From the NCBI RefSeq assembly GCF_019904295.1, contig NZ_CP065359.1, positions 2,877,001 through 2,941,000 on the forward strand: 64,000 nucleotides of DNA. Reading direction: 5' to 3'. This DNA comes from Ruegeria sp. SCSIO 43209 (GTDB lineage: Bacteria; Pseudomonadota; Alphaproteobacteria; Rhodobacterales; Rhodobacteraceae). The notes under the pieces were generated by a model that saw only the letters and a program-made list of their open reading frames with translations, ran no database searches and had not been told where the DNA came from. Positions 47,326 through 55,628 of this stretch are shown here, in pieces. Every line of letters starts with the position of its first letter. The stretch's first letter is position 1. Position numbers and translations under genes: made by a program.

Positions 47326-48885
47326 ATGAACGTCCATGCCACACCGAATGTCAAAGGCTATGGGATATCCGTTGAGCCGCTGCAGGGACGGATCGCGATC
47401 TACCGTGGTGATATACTCCTGGCCGAAAGCCACAACGCCAAAGTCATGTACGAAACGCGGCTACCTCCCGCGATCTATGTTCCGCGCGAAGACCTGTGCG
47501 TCGAACTCGGCCCTGAGACCGAATTGCAGACGTTCTGCCCCTTCAAGGGTACCGCAACCTATCACGACATTAGCCTACCGGAAGAGCGCCTTACGAACTC
47601 GATTTGGGCTTATGAAGACGCCTTCCCTGAAAGCGCGGCCATTCAGGGCCATATTGGATTCATGCCGGATACCGCGACGCGGATCGACCTCGGCGACAAC
47701 CAACTGCGTCAACCCGACGATGGCAATATCAGCGGCCCCCTGATCGATTGGCTGATGCGCGGTGCGTCCGAAATTAACACTCCTGATGCCTTTACAAAAA
47801 CGCTGGCTGAGAAAATGCTGGAACATGGCATCGCTATTCAACGCCTAAGCATTCTGGTCTGGTCGCTGCATCCGCTGATCGCAGGCAAACACTATATCTG
47901 GGAGAAAGACTCGGCTGAGATTTCGACCCACACTCCGACCTATGAAATTCATGATCACCCTGCCTTTACCAACAGCCCCCTGCGTCACGTTTCAAACGGG
48001 TTGGGTGGTGTCCGGCAGCGCCTGAACAACGACAATCCGCATAACAGCTTTCCGATCATCGAAGACCTGCGCGCAAAAGGGGCCACCGATTACGTTGCCA
48101 TGCCACTGCCTTTCTCGGATGGGCGAACGAATGTCCTGACACTGACTTGCGATCATCCCGATGGGTTCACGACTGAGAATCTGGGCCTGGTTTTTGAATG
48201 CTCTACCGTCATCGCGCGGTTCTACGAGGTCTTCATGCAGCGCGAAAACGCGCAGGTTCTGCTGGAAACCTATGTAGGCAAGCGCAGCGGTGCGCGCGTT
48301 CTGGGGGGCGAGATTCGCCGCGGTGATGGCGATGACATAGATGCGGCGATCATGTTTTGCGATCTTCGAAATTCAACCGCATTGGAAGAAAAACTGGGGC
48401 GTGATGACTATATCGAGCTACTGAATGCGTTTTTTGAGACAGTTTCAGGGATCGTGCACGACCATGACGGAGAAGTTCTGAAATTCATCGGCGACGCTGT
48501 TCTTGCCGTCTTCCCGGCGGGTGACGATGCCGCCAAAGCCCGATCCAGCGCGCAGCTTTCGGCAACTGAGATCGTCGAAAAACTGGGTGAATTGCGCAGT
48601 GACGGAAGTGATCATGATTTCGACTGCTCGATTGGTGTCGCCTATGGCCGCGTCACCTATGGCAATGTGGGCTCACGCGAACGGTTGGACTTTACCGTGA
48701 TCGGTCAGGCCGCCAATGTCGCTGCCAGATTGGGCGAATATGGCAAAACCGTCGGACATAGAATTGTTGTCTCGCAAGATATCGAACCTGTTTGCAAACA
48801 GGCGATCCCTTTAGGGGCGATCAAGCTGCACAACGTCTCGCAACCGATCAAATCATTTGCCCTGCAAACCTCAGCCGATGCCTGA
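47326..48885 (+). CDS. DUF427-class III adenylate cyclase fusion protein
   Basis: The 519-residue soluble protein has a DUF427 domain at about residues 12-125 (APYVPRED-like IYVPREDL, then FCPFKGTATYHDI-type motif and IWAYEDAFPE), a middle region of about 190 residues without clear family, and a cyclase domain at about 338-500. Asp346 and Asp390 bind metal, Lys386 and Asp455 select adenine, and Asn464 and Arg468 stabilise the transition state, so cAMP synthesis is likely. GGGAGG precedes the ATG. It is not known what DUF427 senses. Confidence 0.87.
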   Translation: MNVHATPNVKGYGISVEPLQGRIAIYRGDILLAESHNAKVMYETRLPPAIYVPREDLCVELGPETELQTFCPFKGTATYHDISLPEERLTNSIWAYEDAFPESAAIQGHIGFMPDTATRIDLGDNQLRQPDDGNISGPLIDWLMRGASEINTPDAFTKTLAEKMLEHGIAIQRLSILVWSLHPLIAGKHYIWEKDSAEISTHTPTYEIHDHPAFTNSPLRHVSNGLGGVRQRLNNDNPHNSFPIIEDLRAKGATDYVAMPLPFSDGRTNVLTLTCDHPDGFTTENLGLVFECSTVIARFYEVFMQRENAQVLLETYVGKRSGARVLGGEIRRGDGDDIDAAIMFCDLRNSTALEEKLGRDDYIELLNAFFETVSGIVHDHDGEVLKFIGDAVLAVFPAGDDAAKARSSAQLSATEIVEKLGELRSDGSDHDFDCSIGVAYGRVTYGNVGSRERLDFTVIGQAANVAARLGEYGKTVGHRIVVSQDIEPVCKQAIPLGAIKLHNVSQPIKSFALQTSADA

Positions 48886-49004
48886 TTTGACAGTTTACTT
48901 CGCAAGAGTTGAACCTCAAATTGTGCCACTCACTATCTCGGATCGGTCAACCTATGGCCTTGCGCGAGAAACCGTACACACCGTGTCTGGTTGACATCAA
49001 TGGT

Positions 49005-49802
49005 TCAAAAACCACCGCCCAGCAGGATCAGAGCCGTCTGCGCAGGTGAGATCGTCTGTTGGATTTGATTGATCTGATTGCGGGCCAGATACGTGTCGGT
49101 CAGTTTGTCGATTGCCTCACCTTCAGTGAACTGCGCCAAATCGGATGACCCTGTAACGCGCTGCAATCGATCTTTGAACACCTCAAGCTGCTTGTCGATA
49201 TCCAGTTGCGCAAATGCTGAAGGCAGCCCCAATGCCGTTTCCATCATGCGGCGCAAGGGAGGCAGCCCCATCAGATCAAACCACCTTCTGTCCTCACTGC
49301 CACCCTGGCCAGCCAGATCGCGCAAAGCATGCTGGGTGTACAACGCGATACGCATCGATTCATCTGCTTCACCAACCGAGATTTCAAATCGCGCAATCAA
49401 GTTGTCGTCAGCGATCTTTTCCATGGCGTCCACCAATCCGGTCTTGCGCACATCGCCGGGACCAAGTCCAAAGGCATTGGCAAAATCACGGTACCTGCCG
49501 TCGGCCAGCCTGTTCGCAAGCGCATCGTCAGCCTGCGTTCCATCGGACAAGATTTTTTGGACAAAATACCGATTGTCGAGATCACTTTCCAAGCCAAACG
49601 CACCCAATGCCACCCGCAACAACCGTCGGTCCGAAACCAGATCCTCGGCCGTCTGGACCTTGCCGATATTGTCTAGAAAATACCTTGAGTCCCGTTCATT
49701 GATCCCCGAGGCAGAATAGCTTTGAAGCTGCGCATCATAGGTACGCTGCAAAAAGCGCCAGCCAACCAGACCACCTGAAGGTATGACCGGCTGGAAGGTC
49801 AC
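49005..49802 (-). CDS. DUF1217 flagellar-locus protein
   Basis: The 265-residue protein starts with a GTG that overlaps the flbT stop (GTGA). FQPVIPSGGLVGWRFLQRT and repeats of YFLDNIGKVQTAEDLVSDRRLL type (paired blocks of 'FG' and 'D..R' helices) match DUF1217, found next to flagellar genes in alphaproteobacteria. The molecular role is unknown. It is last in the fliC-flaF-flbT-DUF1217 run. Confidence 0.83.
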   Translation of the reverse strand: MTFQPVIPSGGLVGWRFLQRTYDAQLQSYSASGINERDSRYFLDNIGKVQTAEDLVSDRRLLRVALGAFGLESDLDNRYFVQKILSDGTQADDALANRLADGRYRDFANAFGLGPGDVRKTGLVDAMEKIADDNLIARFEISVGEADESMRIALYTQHALRDLAGQGGSEDRRWFDLMGLPPLRRMMETALGLPSAFAQLDIDKQLEVFKDRLQRVTGSSDLAQFTEGEAIDKLTDTYLARNQINQIQQTISPAQTALILLGGGF

Positions 49803-50200
49803 TGCTGATACGCCATCAGACGTTCTTCGCGCGGCAACAGTGAACGCAAGGCCTTTAAACACTTATAGTATTGCTCTGCCACCAATGCTTCAGTTGCGTT
49901 GGCAAGGACCCGGCGACTGTCGGCATCCGTGAAAACCTGGCTCAGCTCTTCCACGCGCCGCAGAAGTTGCTGGCGCGCCTGCTCAGGTTCGGTATCGCCT
50001 GACAGAACCAACTGCGCGGCATAGCAGACACGGCGTACCGGCGTGTTGACCTCTTCCGGGTGAATGGCATCGCGCAGGCGCAGGACATTTGCCTGAGGTG
50101 TCATGATCGAAAACCGACTGCGTCGATCCCCGTTTTCGATTACAACACCATTGATCAGAACCCGTTCCTTTGGGGCAAGTTTCAGGACCAGACCCCCCAT
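49799..50200 (-). CDS. flbT: Flagellar biosynthesis repressor FlbT
   Basis: The 133-residue protein has LKLAPKERVLINGVVIENGDRR and the acidic/basic helical tail typical of FlbT. In Caulobacter FlbT destabilises flagellin mRNA through its 5' leader until the hook is finished. It overlaps flaF by one base (TGATG) and the DUF1217 gene by 4 bases. Confidence 0.93.
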   Translation of the reverse strand: MGGLVLKLAPKERVLINGVVIENGDRRSRFSIMTPQANVLRLRDAIHPEEVNTPVRRVCYAAQLVLSGDTEPEQARQQLLRRVEELSQVFTDADSRRVLANATEALVAEQYYKCLKALRSLLPREERLMAYQQ

Positions 50201-50574
50201 CAGTTGCCCCTCATTTGACGTAGCCCGCGCAACACGGCCATGTTGATCTCAAGCAGCGGCTCAACGGTCGCCTTGTTCGCCAGCACCTGGCTGCTGTGTT
50301 GTTCGATAAACTCAGCCAAATAGAAAATCCGCGCCCGCAGATTGCTCGGCAGCCCGTTATCCGCATCCGCCACATCGGTTGCCAGCACAGTCCACAGCCG
50401 GCGATTTTCGTGCAAGGCTTGAACGAACCCTCCGAAATCAGCCGCTTTCCGCGTGGAAGCAGCCTTCAACCGATGTGTAATCCTGGAAATCGCCTCATAC
50501 TCTGTATCCCGAGGTGTTCGCGTCGGTGCAGCAGATTGCGCATAAGCGCGGTGAGCAAGCGTTTGCGGTGTCAC
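50200..50574 (-). CDS. flaF: Flagellar biosynthesis regulator FlaF
   Basis: The 124-residue protein (YEAISRITHRLKAA, VQALHENRRLWTVLATDVAD, NGLPSNLRARIFYLAEF) is FlaF, which acts opposite to FlbT and promotes flagellin translation and secretion. The GTG at 50574 stands 6 bases from an AAGGA site and is the likely start; a TTG 15 bases upstream has none. It follows fliC with a stable hairpin in between. Confidence 0.92.
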   Translation of the reverse strand: MTPQTLAHRAYAQSAAPTRTPRDTEYEAISRITHRLKAASTRKAADFGGFVQALHENRRLWTVLATDVADADNGLPSNLRARIFYLAEFIEQHSSQVLANKATVEPLLEINMAVLRGLRQMRGN

Positions 50575-50612
50575 TTGAAATCCTTCCAATTGTCCTTCAG
50601 CGGGCGATTAAG

Positions 50613-50639
50613 TCCGGGGCACAGCGTGCGTGCCCCGGA
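50613..50639 (-). terminator. Strong stem-loop between fliC and flaF
   Basis: A perfect 10-bp stem TCCGGGGCAC/GTGCCCCGGA with a 7-base loop starts 12 bases after the flagellin stop. No T-run follows, so it more likely protects the flagellin mRNA 3' end or allows partial read-through into flaF-flbT than ends transcription fully. Confidence 0.7.
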
Positions 50640-50651
50640 TCAGTTCCAAAG

Positions 50652-51869
50652 TTAGCGGAACAGCGACAGGATGGACTGTGGCGCCTGGTTCGCGATCGAT
50701 AGCGATTGGGTTGCCAGCTGTTGCTGGACCTGTAACGCTTGCAGTCGCGCCGAGGTTTCTTCCATGTCAGCGTCAACCAACGAGCCGATACCGGATTTAA
50801 ACGAGTCAGACAGGTTCGAGATGAACTCTTTCTGGGTCTCGATCCGACCCTGCGCCGAACCAAAGGCCGCCGAGGCATCAATCGCAGTATCGATGAGGCC
50901 TTCGATCGCACCAAGCGCTGCGGATGCGCCGGCAGAAGTCGACACATCAATCGAGGCCAGAGCGCCTAGACCGCCAGAGTTGGCGTTGGCATATTGACCG
51001 CTGATCTGCAGCGAATCTGACCCTTCGTTGGTGATATCGAGCTGTGCAGCATTCGTACCCGGATCATAGACGACCGAAACATTGGCATCCGAAGCTTCGA
51101 TGGCAGCTTTCAGCCCCGCAGCGATGATCTCTTCGGGCGCGTTGCCTGCGGCGATATCCTCAGCCCGGACTGTATAAGACGCGACATCGTCGCCCAGTCG
51201 GACCGTGAAAGTATCACCAGCGGACAATGTGCCCGGATCAGCGATCACGATGCTTCCATCATCATCGCTTCCGCCGTTTCCATCCAACGAAAATCCGAAT
51301 GCGTCGGCCGTATCCGCAGTGACCCCGTCAGTTCCAGTGAACACGTCGGCAGCAGTGTAACCACCTGTCGACAGGTTTTGCGCCGATACGCTAATGGAAG
51401 ACGCTGTCACGTTGCCTGCATTGTCTCGATCCAAAGAGGACAGAATGCTTGCGCCAGCCCCACCGTTCACCAGATTGAGGCCATTGAACTGGGCAGCGCC
51501 GACAACCGATTCGATCTGATCCCTAAGCGCGGCCACATCGGTGTTGATCTTAGCACGATCAACGTTGTCTTCTTGCGCCGCAACGATCTTGCCTTTCATC
51601 TGGTTCAGCAGATCCGTCACAGTTTCTGAGGCGTTTCGAGCAACTGCGACAGTGGATTCACCCAAGGCCAGGCTGTCCTTGATCGCATTGAAGCCGTTGA
51701 CGTCTGATTCCATCACCTTTGAGATGGCCCAGACAGCCGAGTTATCCTTGGCTGTAGCCACATCCTTGCCGGTCGAGATCGCGTTTTGCGTCTGTGCGAG
51801 GTTCTTGTTGACCGATTTGAGAGTTTGCAGCGCAACCATTGCGCCATTGTTCGTCAGAATGCTGGACAT
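50652..51869 (-). CDS. fliC: Flagellin
   Basis: The 405-residue protein has conserved flagellin ends: N-terminal SSILTNNGAMVALQTLKSVNKNL and C-terminal QQQLATQSLSIANQAPQSILSLFR (quoted in part). The centre (about 140-300) is a Gly/Asp/Ser-rich variable insert giving outer domains on the filament; many flagellins of alphaproteobacteria are shorter. The start at 51869 lies 8 bases after AGAGGA. The 5' leader of up to about 200 bases may hold the FlbT/FlaF target. Confidence 0.94.
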   Translation of the reverse strand: MSSILTNNGAMVALQTLKSVNKNLAQTQNAISTGKDVATAKDNSAVWAISKVMESDVNGFNAIKDSLALGESTVAVARNASETVTDLLNQMKGKIVAAQEDNVDRAKINTDVAALRDQIESVVGAAQFNGLNLVNGGAGASILSSLDRDNAGNVTASSISVSAQNLSTGGYTAADVFTGTDGVTADTADAFGFSLDGNGGSDDDGSIVIADPGTLSAGDTFTVRLGDDVASYTVRAEDIAAGNAPEEIIAAGLKAAIEASDANVSVVYDPGTNAAQLDITNEGSDSLQISGQYANANSGGLGALASIDVSTSAGASAALGAIEGLIDTAIDASAAFGSAQGRIETQKEFISNLSDSFKSGIGSLVDADMEETSARLQALQVQQQLATQSLSIANQAPQSILSLFR

Positions 51870-52079
51870 ATTTGTCATCCTCTTAGCGTTCGGGCGCGTT
51901 TGACGCCCATGTTGGACCCACCAAACCGGCAGGCATTCTGTCGTTCTGACCTGTGCGTCGTGCCTTGTGGCCTTCGCGCCACCCGTTGTTTCAGGTGCAT
52001 CGCCACATTTGCCCCCGATCTCCTAACGGAGTGCTAAGACGGGCAAATCCGAAATCTCGAATTTGAATCAAACCTGATG

Positions 52080-52427
52080 CTATGCCCGTTTTTCCAGCTT
52101 TGCCCGCGATCGCAAGGCAAACCCACTACGCTGCCCCGAGGCGTCATAAGTACTGAACTCCTGCCGGACCTGTTTCAGTTCCGCCATTCGGTCCGCCACA
52201 GCCCGAATACCCTCGGCCGCACTATTCAATAGGGCTTGATTGCGCACGACCTTCGTCTGGATCCGGATCAGATCATCGCTTTCCAACACCTGCAGATCAT
52301 TTATTGCATCGATCAGATTCTCTTTTTCAGGCACCAATCGATCCAGATCGGTCAAATCCCCCTGAACCAGGGCTGTGCGCTCCAGATCCAAAAGGTCTTC
52401 CAGTGCCTGAATCAGATCTTTATCCAT
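52080..52427 (-). CDS. FlgN-like flagellar chaperone candidate
   Basis: The 115-residue protein is mostly alpha-helical with a coiled-coil pattern (LIQALEDLLDLERTALVQGD, LDRLVPEKENLIDAINDLQ) like FlgN, which chaperones hook-filament junction proteins. The sequence is weak evidence and the position beside flgJ-like and fliC genes carries most of the weight. It overlaps the rod-binding gene by 8 bases. Confidence 0.65.
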   Translation of the reverse strand: MDKDLIQALEDLLDLERTALVQGDLTDLDRLVPEKENLIDAINDLQVLESDDLIRIQTKVVRNQALLNSAAEGIRAVADRMAELKQVRQEFSTYDASGQRSGFALRSRAKLEKRA

Positions 52428-52692
52428 CGGACTTCTCCATCATTGCATTGAACAAAATTTCCGAAAGGCCGATTCCACCCGCCTTTGCCATTTGCTGTGC
52501 CTGCTGTTGCACCAGAAACGAAGCAAACTGATCTTCGCCTGCGCCACCGCCAAAGGAACTTCGTGCTTGGCCGAGTCCTGCTGACTTGAGCATTTCAGCC
52601 AGAAAAGCGGCTTCCAGCTCAACAGAGGCGGCTTTCAGCTTCTGTGGAATCTGGGCGGAGTGCATGGTCGCACTGGTAGATGTAATCGTCAT
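52420..52692 (-). CDS. Rod-binding protein (FlgJ N-terminal domain only)
   Basis: The 90-residue protein (LEAAFLAEMLKSAGL, GGGAGEDQFASFLVQQQAQQMAKAGGIGLSEILF-type motif) corresponds to the rod-capping N-terminal domain of FlgJ and lacks the muramidase domain, as is usual in alphaproteobacteria. It likely helps assemble the flagellar rod. It is divergent from fliK. Confidence 0.86.
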   Translation of the reverse strand: MTITSTSATMHSAQIPQKLKAASVELEAAFLAEMLKSAGLGQARSSFGGGAGEDQFASFLVQQQAQQMAKAGGIGLSEILFNAMMEKSDG

Positions 52693-52742
52693 CGGATTCT
52701 CCGAAAATTGCTATGAACTTTCTCGATCAAAGGGGAAAGCGG

Positions 52743-52757
52743 TTAAAATAAACGTAA
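52743..52757 (+). promoter_or_regulatory. CtrA-box-like site in the fliK/flgJ divergent promoter
   Basis: TTAA-N7-GTAA (TTAA at 52743, GTAAC at 52754) matches the CtrA consensus TTAA-N7-TTAA at seven of eight positions. CtrA controls flagellar genes in alphaproteobacteria. A single site of this length can occur by chance. Confidence 0.4.
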
Positions 52758-52807
52758 CTTCCTGTGGGCACAGTGCCGGCCAGATCAAAGAAACCCCGGA
52801 GCGAAAA

Positions 52808-54037
52808 ATGACCAACCCGCTGACGATCATGTCGCCTGCATCTGCCACGGGTGACAAACCGGGGGCATCTCAGGGTAAAGAGCGTGATACCAAAGGTGGG
52901 TTTGCCTTTGAGGAAGTGCTCAATGAGGATGTCGAACAAATCGAGTTGAAGGATGTAGATCCGTTTGTGGCTGATTCAAACCTGCCATCCGAACAATCAG
53001 AAATTCCATCTGTTTCTACGGCAGATTCAACTGAGACAATCAAAACCGACGAACTAGAGCCCGCCCAACTGCAGGTGGCTGCGCAAGAGGTCGCAGATGC
53101 GCCGAAACACCACGCAGATTTTGCCGTCGGTGAGACGAACCATGTTGCCGCTCCGCCCAGCCCGGTACAGCAAATTTCGCAGTTGGCCTCTGAAAACTCA
53201 ACGCTAAGACAAAATACAGGCTTGCCCGAAGCGGCTGCCCCAAGGCCTGACGCAAACGTTCTTCGAGCGCCAACCCAAGTTCCGATCCATGATGTTAGCG
53301 GAAATGGATATCTACACCAAATGCCGGCCTCAGACGCGCTAAATGCTAGCTTTGTGGGGGATACGTTTTCGAAACTGGAACCGCCAAGTCCTGAAACAGA
53401 GGTGCCACTCGTCGCACGCGCAGTTGAGCCTGTAGAGGCTCGAATAACCCAGCAAACTGTCATTTCTGCCGCCTTGAAACCGCAGGCAACAGCTTGGAAT
53501 CTCGACCGGGCTCCGGGCGATGCTATTGCGGAAACGGCGATCAGCGCGGAAGTTGATGACCTTTTTGCTGTCAAAGACACAGCGGTGGGCCACACGATAC
53601 GCGACACGACGCAAGCGATGCCCGTCGCCGCAGCCCGCGCGGAAACGGCACGCACGATTGCGGGGCAACTGGCCGCTTCGATTTTGACCCGACCAAATAC
53701 CGGTGGCGTTGAAATAGCCCTGAACCCCGAAGAGCTTGGGCGCGTATCAATCACGCTCAACGGTCGAGAAGACGGGTTTCATCTATCGATCGCGGCCGAA
53801 CGGCCCGAAACACTGGACCTGATGCGGCGACACATTGCGATTCTGTCGGCTGAGTTCGAAAAGCTGGGTTATGGGGATCTGTCGCTTGATCTTAGCATGT
53901 CCGGGGACTCGTCCCGGCATGGTGATCCATCAGAGCCTGACCCTTCCTCAGAAACGGTCGAAATGGTTCGTGACGCGGACCATAAGGCACCCACACTTTC
54001 GGCCGGCCCTGAAAGGGGCCTTGATATGAGGCTTTAA
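52808..54037 (+). CDS. fliK: Flagellar hook-length control protein FliK
   Basis: The 409-residue protein starts at 52808 (GGAG site). The N-terminal two thirds are low-complexity, rich in Glu, Ala, Pro and Ser, as in the ruler part of FliK; the C-terminal part contains the Flg_hook core GGVEIALNPEELGRVSITL and ERPETLDLMRRHIAILSAEF (quoted to the limit). It measures hook length and switches export specificity. flgD follows three bases later. Confidence 0.9.
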   Translation: MTNPLTIMSPASATGDKPGASQGKERDTKGGFAFEEVLNEDVEQIELKDVDPFVADSNLPSEQSEIPSVSTADSTETIKTDELEPAQLQVAAQEVADAPKHHADFAVGETNHVAAPPSPVQQISQLASENSTLRQNTGLPEAAAPRPDANVLRAPTQVPIHDVSGNGYLHQMPASDALNASFVGDTFSKLEPPSPETEVPLVARAVEPVEARITQQTVISAALKPQATAWNLDRAPGDAIAETAISAEVDDLFAVKDTAVGHTIRDTTQAMPVAAARAETARTIAGQLAASILTRPNTGGVEIALNPEELGRVSITLNGREDGFHLSIAAERPETLDLMRRHIAILSAEFEKLGYGDLSLDLSMSGDSSRHGDPSEPDPSSETVEMVRDADHKAPTLSAGPERGLDMRL

Positions 54038-54040
54038 TTG

Positions 54041-54706
54041 ATGATTTCAGCGACCAATTCAGTGACCGCAACGGGTGCAAATCCCGGCGCAAACAACAAT
54101 TCGGAACGCTCGGCACTGACGTCAGATTTCGAGACCTTTCTGCGCATGCTGACCGTGCAGGCGCGCAATCAGGATCCGCTTGAACCTCTGGATTCCTCCG
54201 AATATGCCTCTCAGCTGGCGCAGTTCTCGATGGTCGAACAACAAGTCAAAGCCAATGAGCTTCTGTCTGGTCTCGCGCTGACAATGGGGGCAGTCGATCT
54301 TAATCAGCTCACCGGGTGGGTTGGGATGAATGTCAAAACCGATGCACCGTTTCGCTTTGTAGATCAGCCTGTTCTGATTTTTGCTCAGGCCGAACCCACT
54401 GCCGACCGGGCCGAGCTGGTCATCCGCAATGACCAGGGCACCATTGTCGATCGTATCCCTGTGCCTACTGATAAGGCCGAATTCGAGTGGGCCGGGGTCA
54501 GCAGTGCCGGTGATCCCTTTCCCGCTGGCAGTTACTCAGCCACATTGGAGAGCTTCAAAAGAGGTGAGTTACTAACCAGCACGCCCGCATCTGCCTTCGG
54601 TCGGGTGGTAGAGGCACAGGTCAGTGAAGGTGGCATCATCCTGAAACTGGAGAGCGGTGCAGAGGTGTCCGCCGAAATGGTCACGCAAATCCGCACGGGT
54701 GCTTGA
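54041..54706 (+). CDS. flgD: Flagellar hook assembly protein FlgD
   Basis: The 221-residue protein has the FlgD start FETFLRMLTVQARNQDPLEPLDSSEYASQLAQFS (given here in overlapping pieces: FLRMLTVQARNQDPLEP and YASQLAQFSMVEQQ), a FlgD Ig-like region and a tudor-like domain. It caps the growing hook. Tandem TTG-ATG at 54038/54041 make the ATG at 54041 the better start. It ends 8 bases inside the next gene. Confidence 0.92.
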   Translation: MISATNSVTATGANPGANNNSERSALTSDFETFLRMLTVQARNQDPLEPLDSSEYASQLAQFSMVEQQVKANELLSGLALTMGAVDLNQLTGWVGMNVKTDAPFRFVDQPVLIFAQAEPTADRAELVIRNDQGTIVDRIPVPTDKAEFEWAGVSSAGDPFPAGSYSATLESFKRGELLTSTPASAFGRVVEAQVSEGGIILKLESGAEVSAEMVTQIRTGA

Positions 54707-55628
54707 TCTAGAAGGCAAGGCGGGCCAAAGCTTGGTGCATCGCGACTCGCCCCCTAAACCGGTATCTCTCCTGTCTAATCATCACCAACCTCCCCCGGGT
54801 CTTGTTGCCCAGCTCAGCACCCAAGGTTTGATCCGCCACGACGTGACCTTCGAGGTGTTGTACGGTGGGCGGACCAATCATGTCTGGAAGGTTTTGTCCG
54901 GCAATAGTGATGCCGTTCTGAAGTTATTCAGCACCGGGTTTCAGAACCCCTTGTTTCGCAACGATGCCCGGCTTGAGTCAGAATGTCTGCGCACGCTCAA
55001 CAGCTTTGGCTTCGTGCCCAATTTACGTGCCACGGGTTCCTTTGGAGACGACAGCTGGGTCTACTATGACCACGCACCGGGCGTCCCTTGGCAAGACGAT
55101 GTTTCGGGCGTGGCCCATCTGCTTGGAAGGTTGCACCAAATTCCGGTCAATCTGGACCTCCCTAACGGCTGCAATGGCAGCGAAGATCTGGAACAGCACG
55201 CGTGTCAAATTCTGGCTGATTGCCACGCGGAAGAGCGGCGATCGTTGCTTGCAAAAAAACCTCAGGCCCAAGTACCGCCATTATCCGCGCGGTGCTTGAT
55301 CCATGGCGATCCGGTCGCGGGAAACATCCTGCAATCGAAAAATGGGCTGACGCTGATCGATTGGCAATGCCCGGCCTTCGGTGACCCATGTGAAGACTTG
55401 GCGATATTCCTTTCACCTGCGATGCAGCAACTCTATCGAGGCGCGCCCTTGTCCGAGGCCGAAGAGACGCTGTTTCTTAAGGCCTACGACCAACCCGATA
55501 TCACCGAACGCTATCTGTCATTGAGGCCTTGGTTTGCCTGGCGCATGGCCGCTTATTGTCTTTGGCGGGCCGAAAACGGTGCGGCTGATTATGCCATTGG
55601 GTATGAGTTGGAAGTTGAGGCCTTATAG
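54699..55628 (+). CDS. Aminoglycoside phosphotransferase-fold (choline kinase-like) protein
   Basis: The protein of about 309 residues has the APH/choline-kinase catalytic loop LIHGDPVAGNIL and the metal loop LIDWQCPAFGDPCEDLA. Substrate could be choline, ethanolamine, a thiamine or sugar analogue; nothing in the sequence decides. The start is uncertain: GTG at 54699 overlapping flgD by 8 bases, or GTG at 54735, neither with a clear ribosome site. It is convergent with the polyamine oxidoreductase gene, overlapping it by 6 bases. Confidence 0.75.
   Translation: MLDLEGKAGQSLVHRDSPPKPVSLLSNHHQPPPGLVAQLSTQGLIRHDVTFEVLYGGRTNHVWKVLSGNSDAVLKLFSTGFQNPLFRNDARLESECLRTLNSFGFVPNLRATGSFGDDSWVYYDHAPGVPWQDDVSGVAHLLGRLHQIPVNLDLPNGCNGSEDLEQHACQILADCHAEERRSLLAKKPQAQVPPLSARCLIHGDPVAGNILQSKNGLTLIDWQCPAFGDPCEDLAIFLSPAMQQLYRGAPLSEAEETLFLKAYDQPDITERYLSLRPWFAWRMAAYCLWRAENGAADYAIGYELEVEAL

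Noticed and set aside
48946..48995. GTCAACC/GGTTGAC inverted repeat between the cyclase and DUF1217 genes
   Set aside because: Only seven paired bases with a 36-base loop and no T-run; not distinguishable from chance.
52870..53760. 296-codon Ser-rich open frame on the minus strand
   Set aside because: It is antisense to the low-complexity part of fliK.
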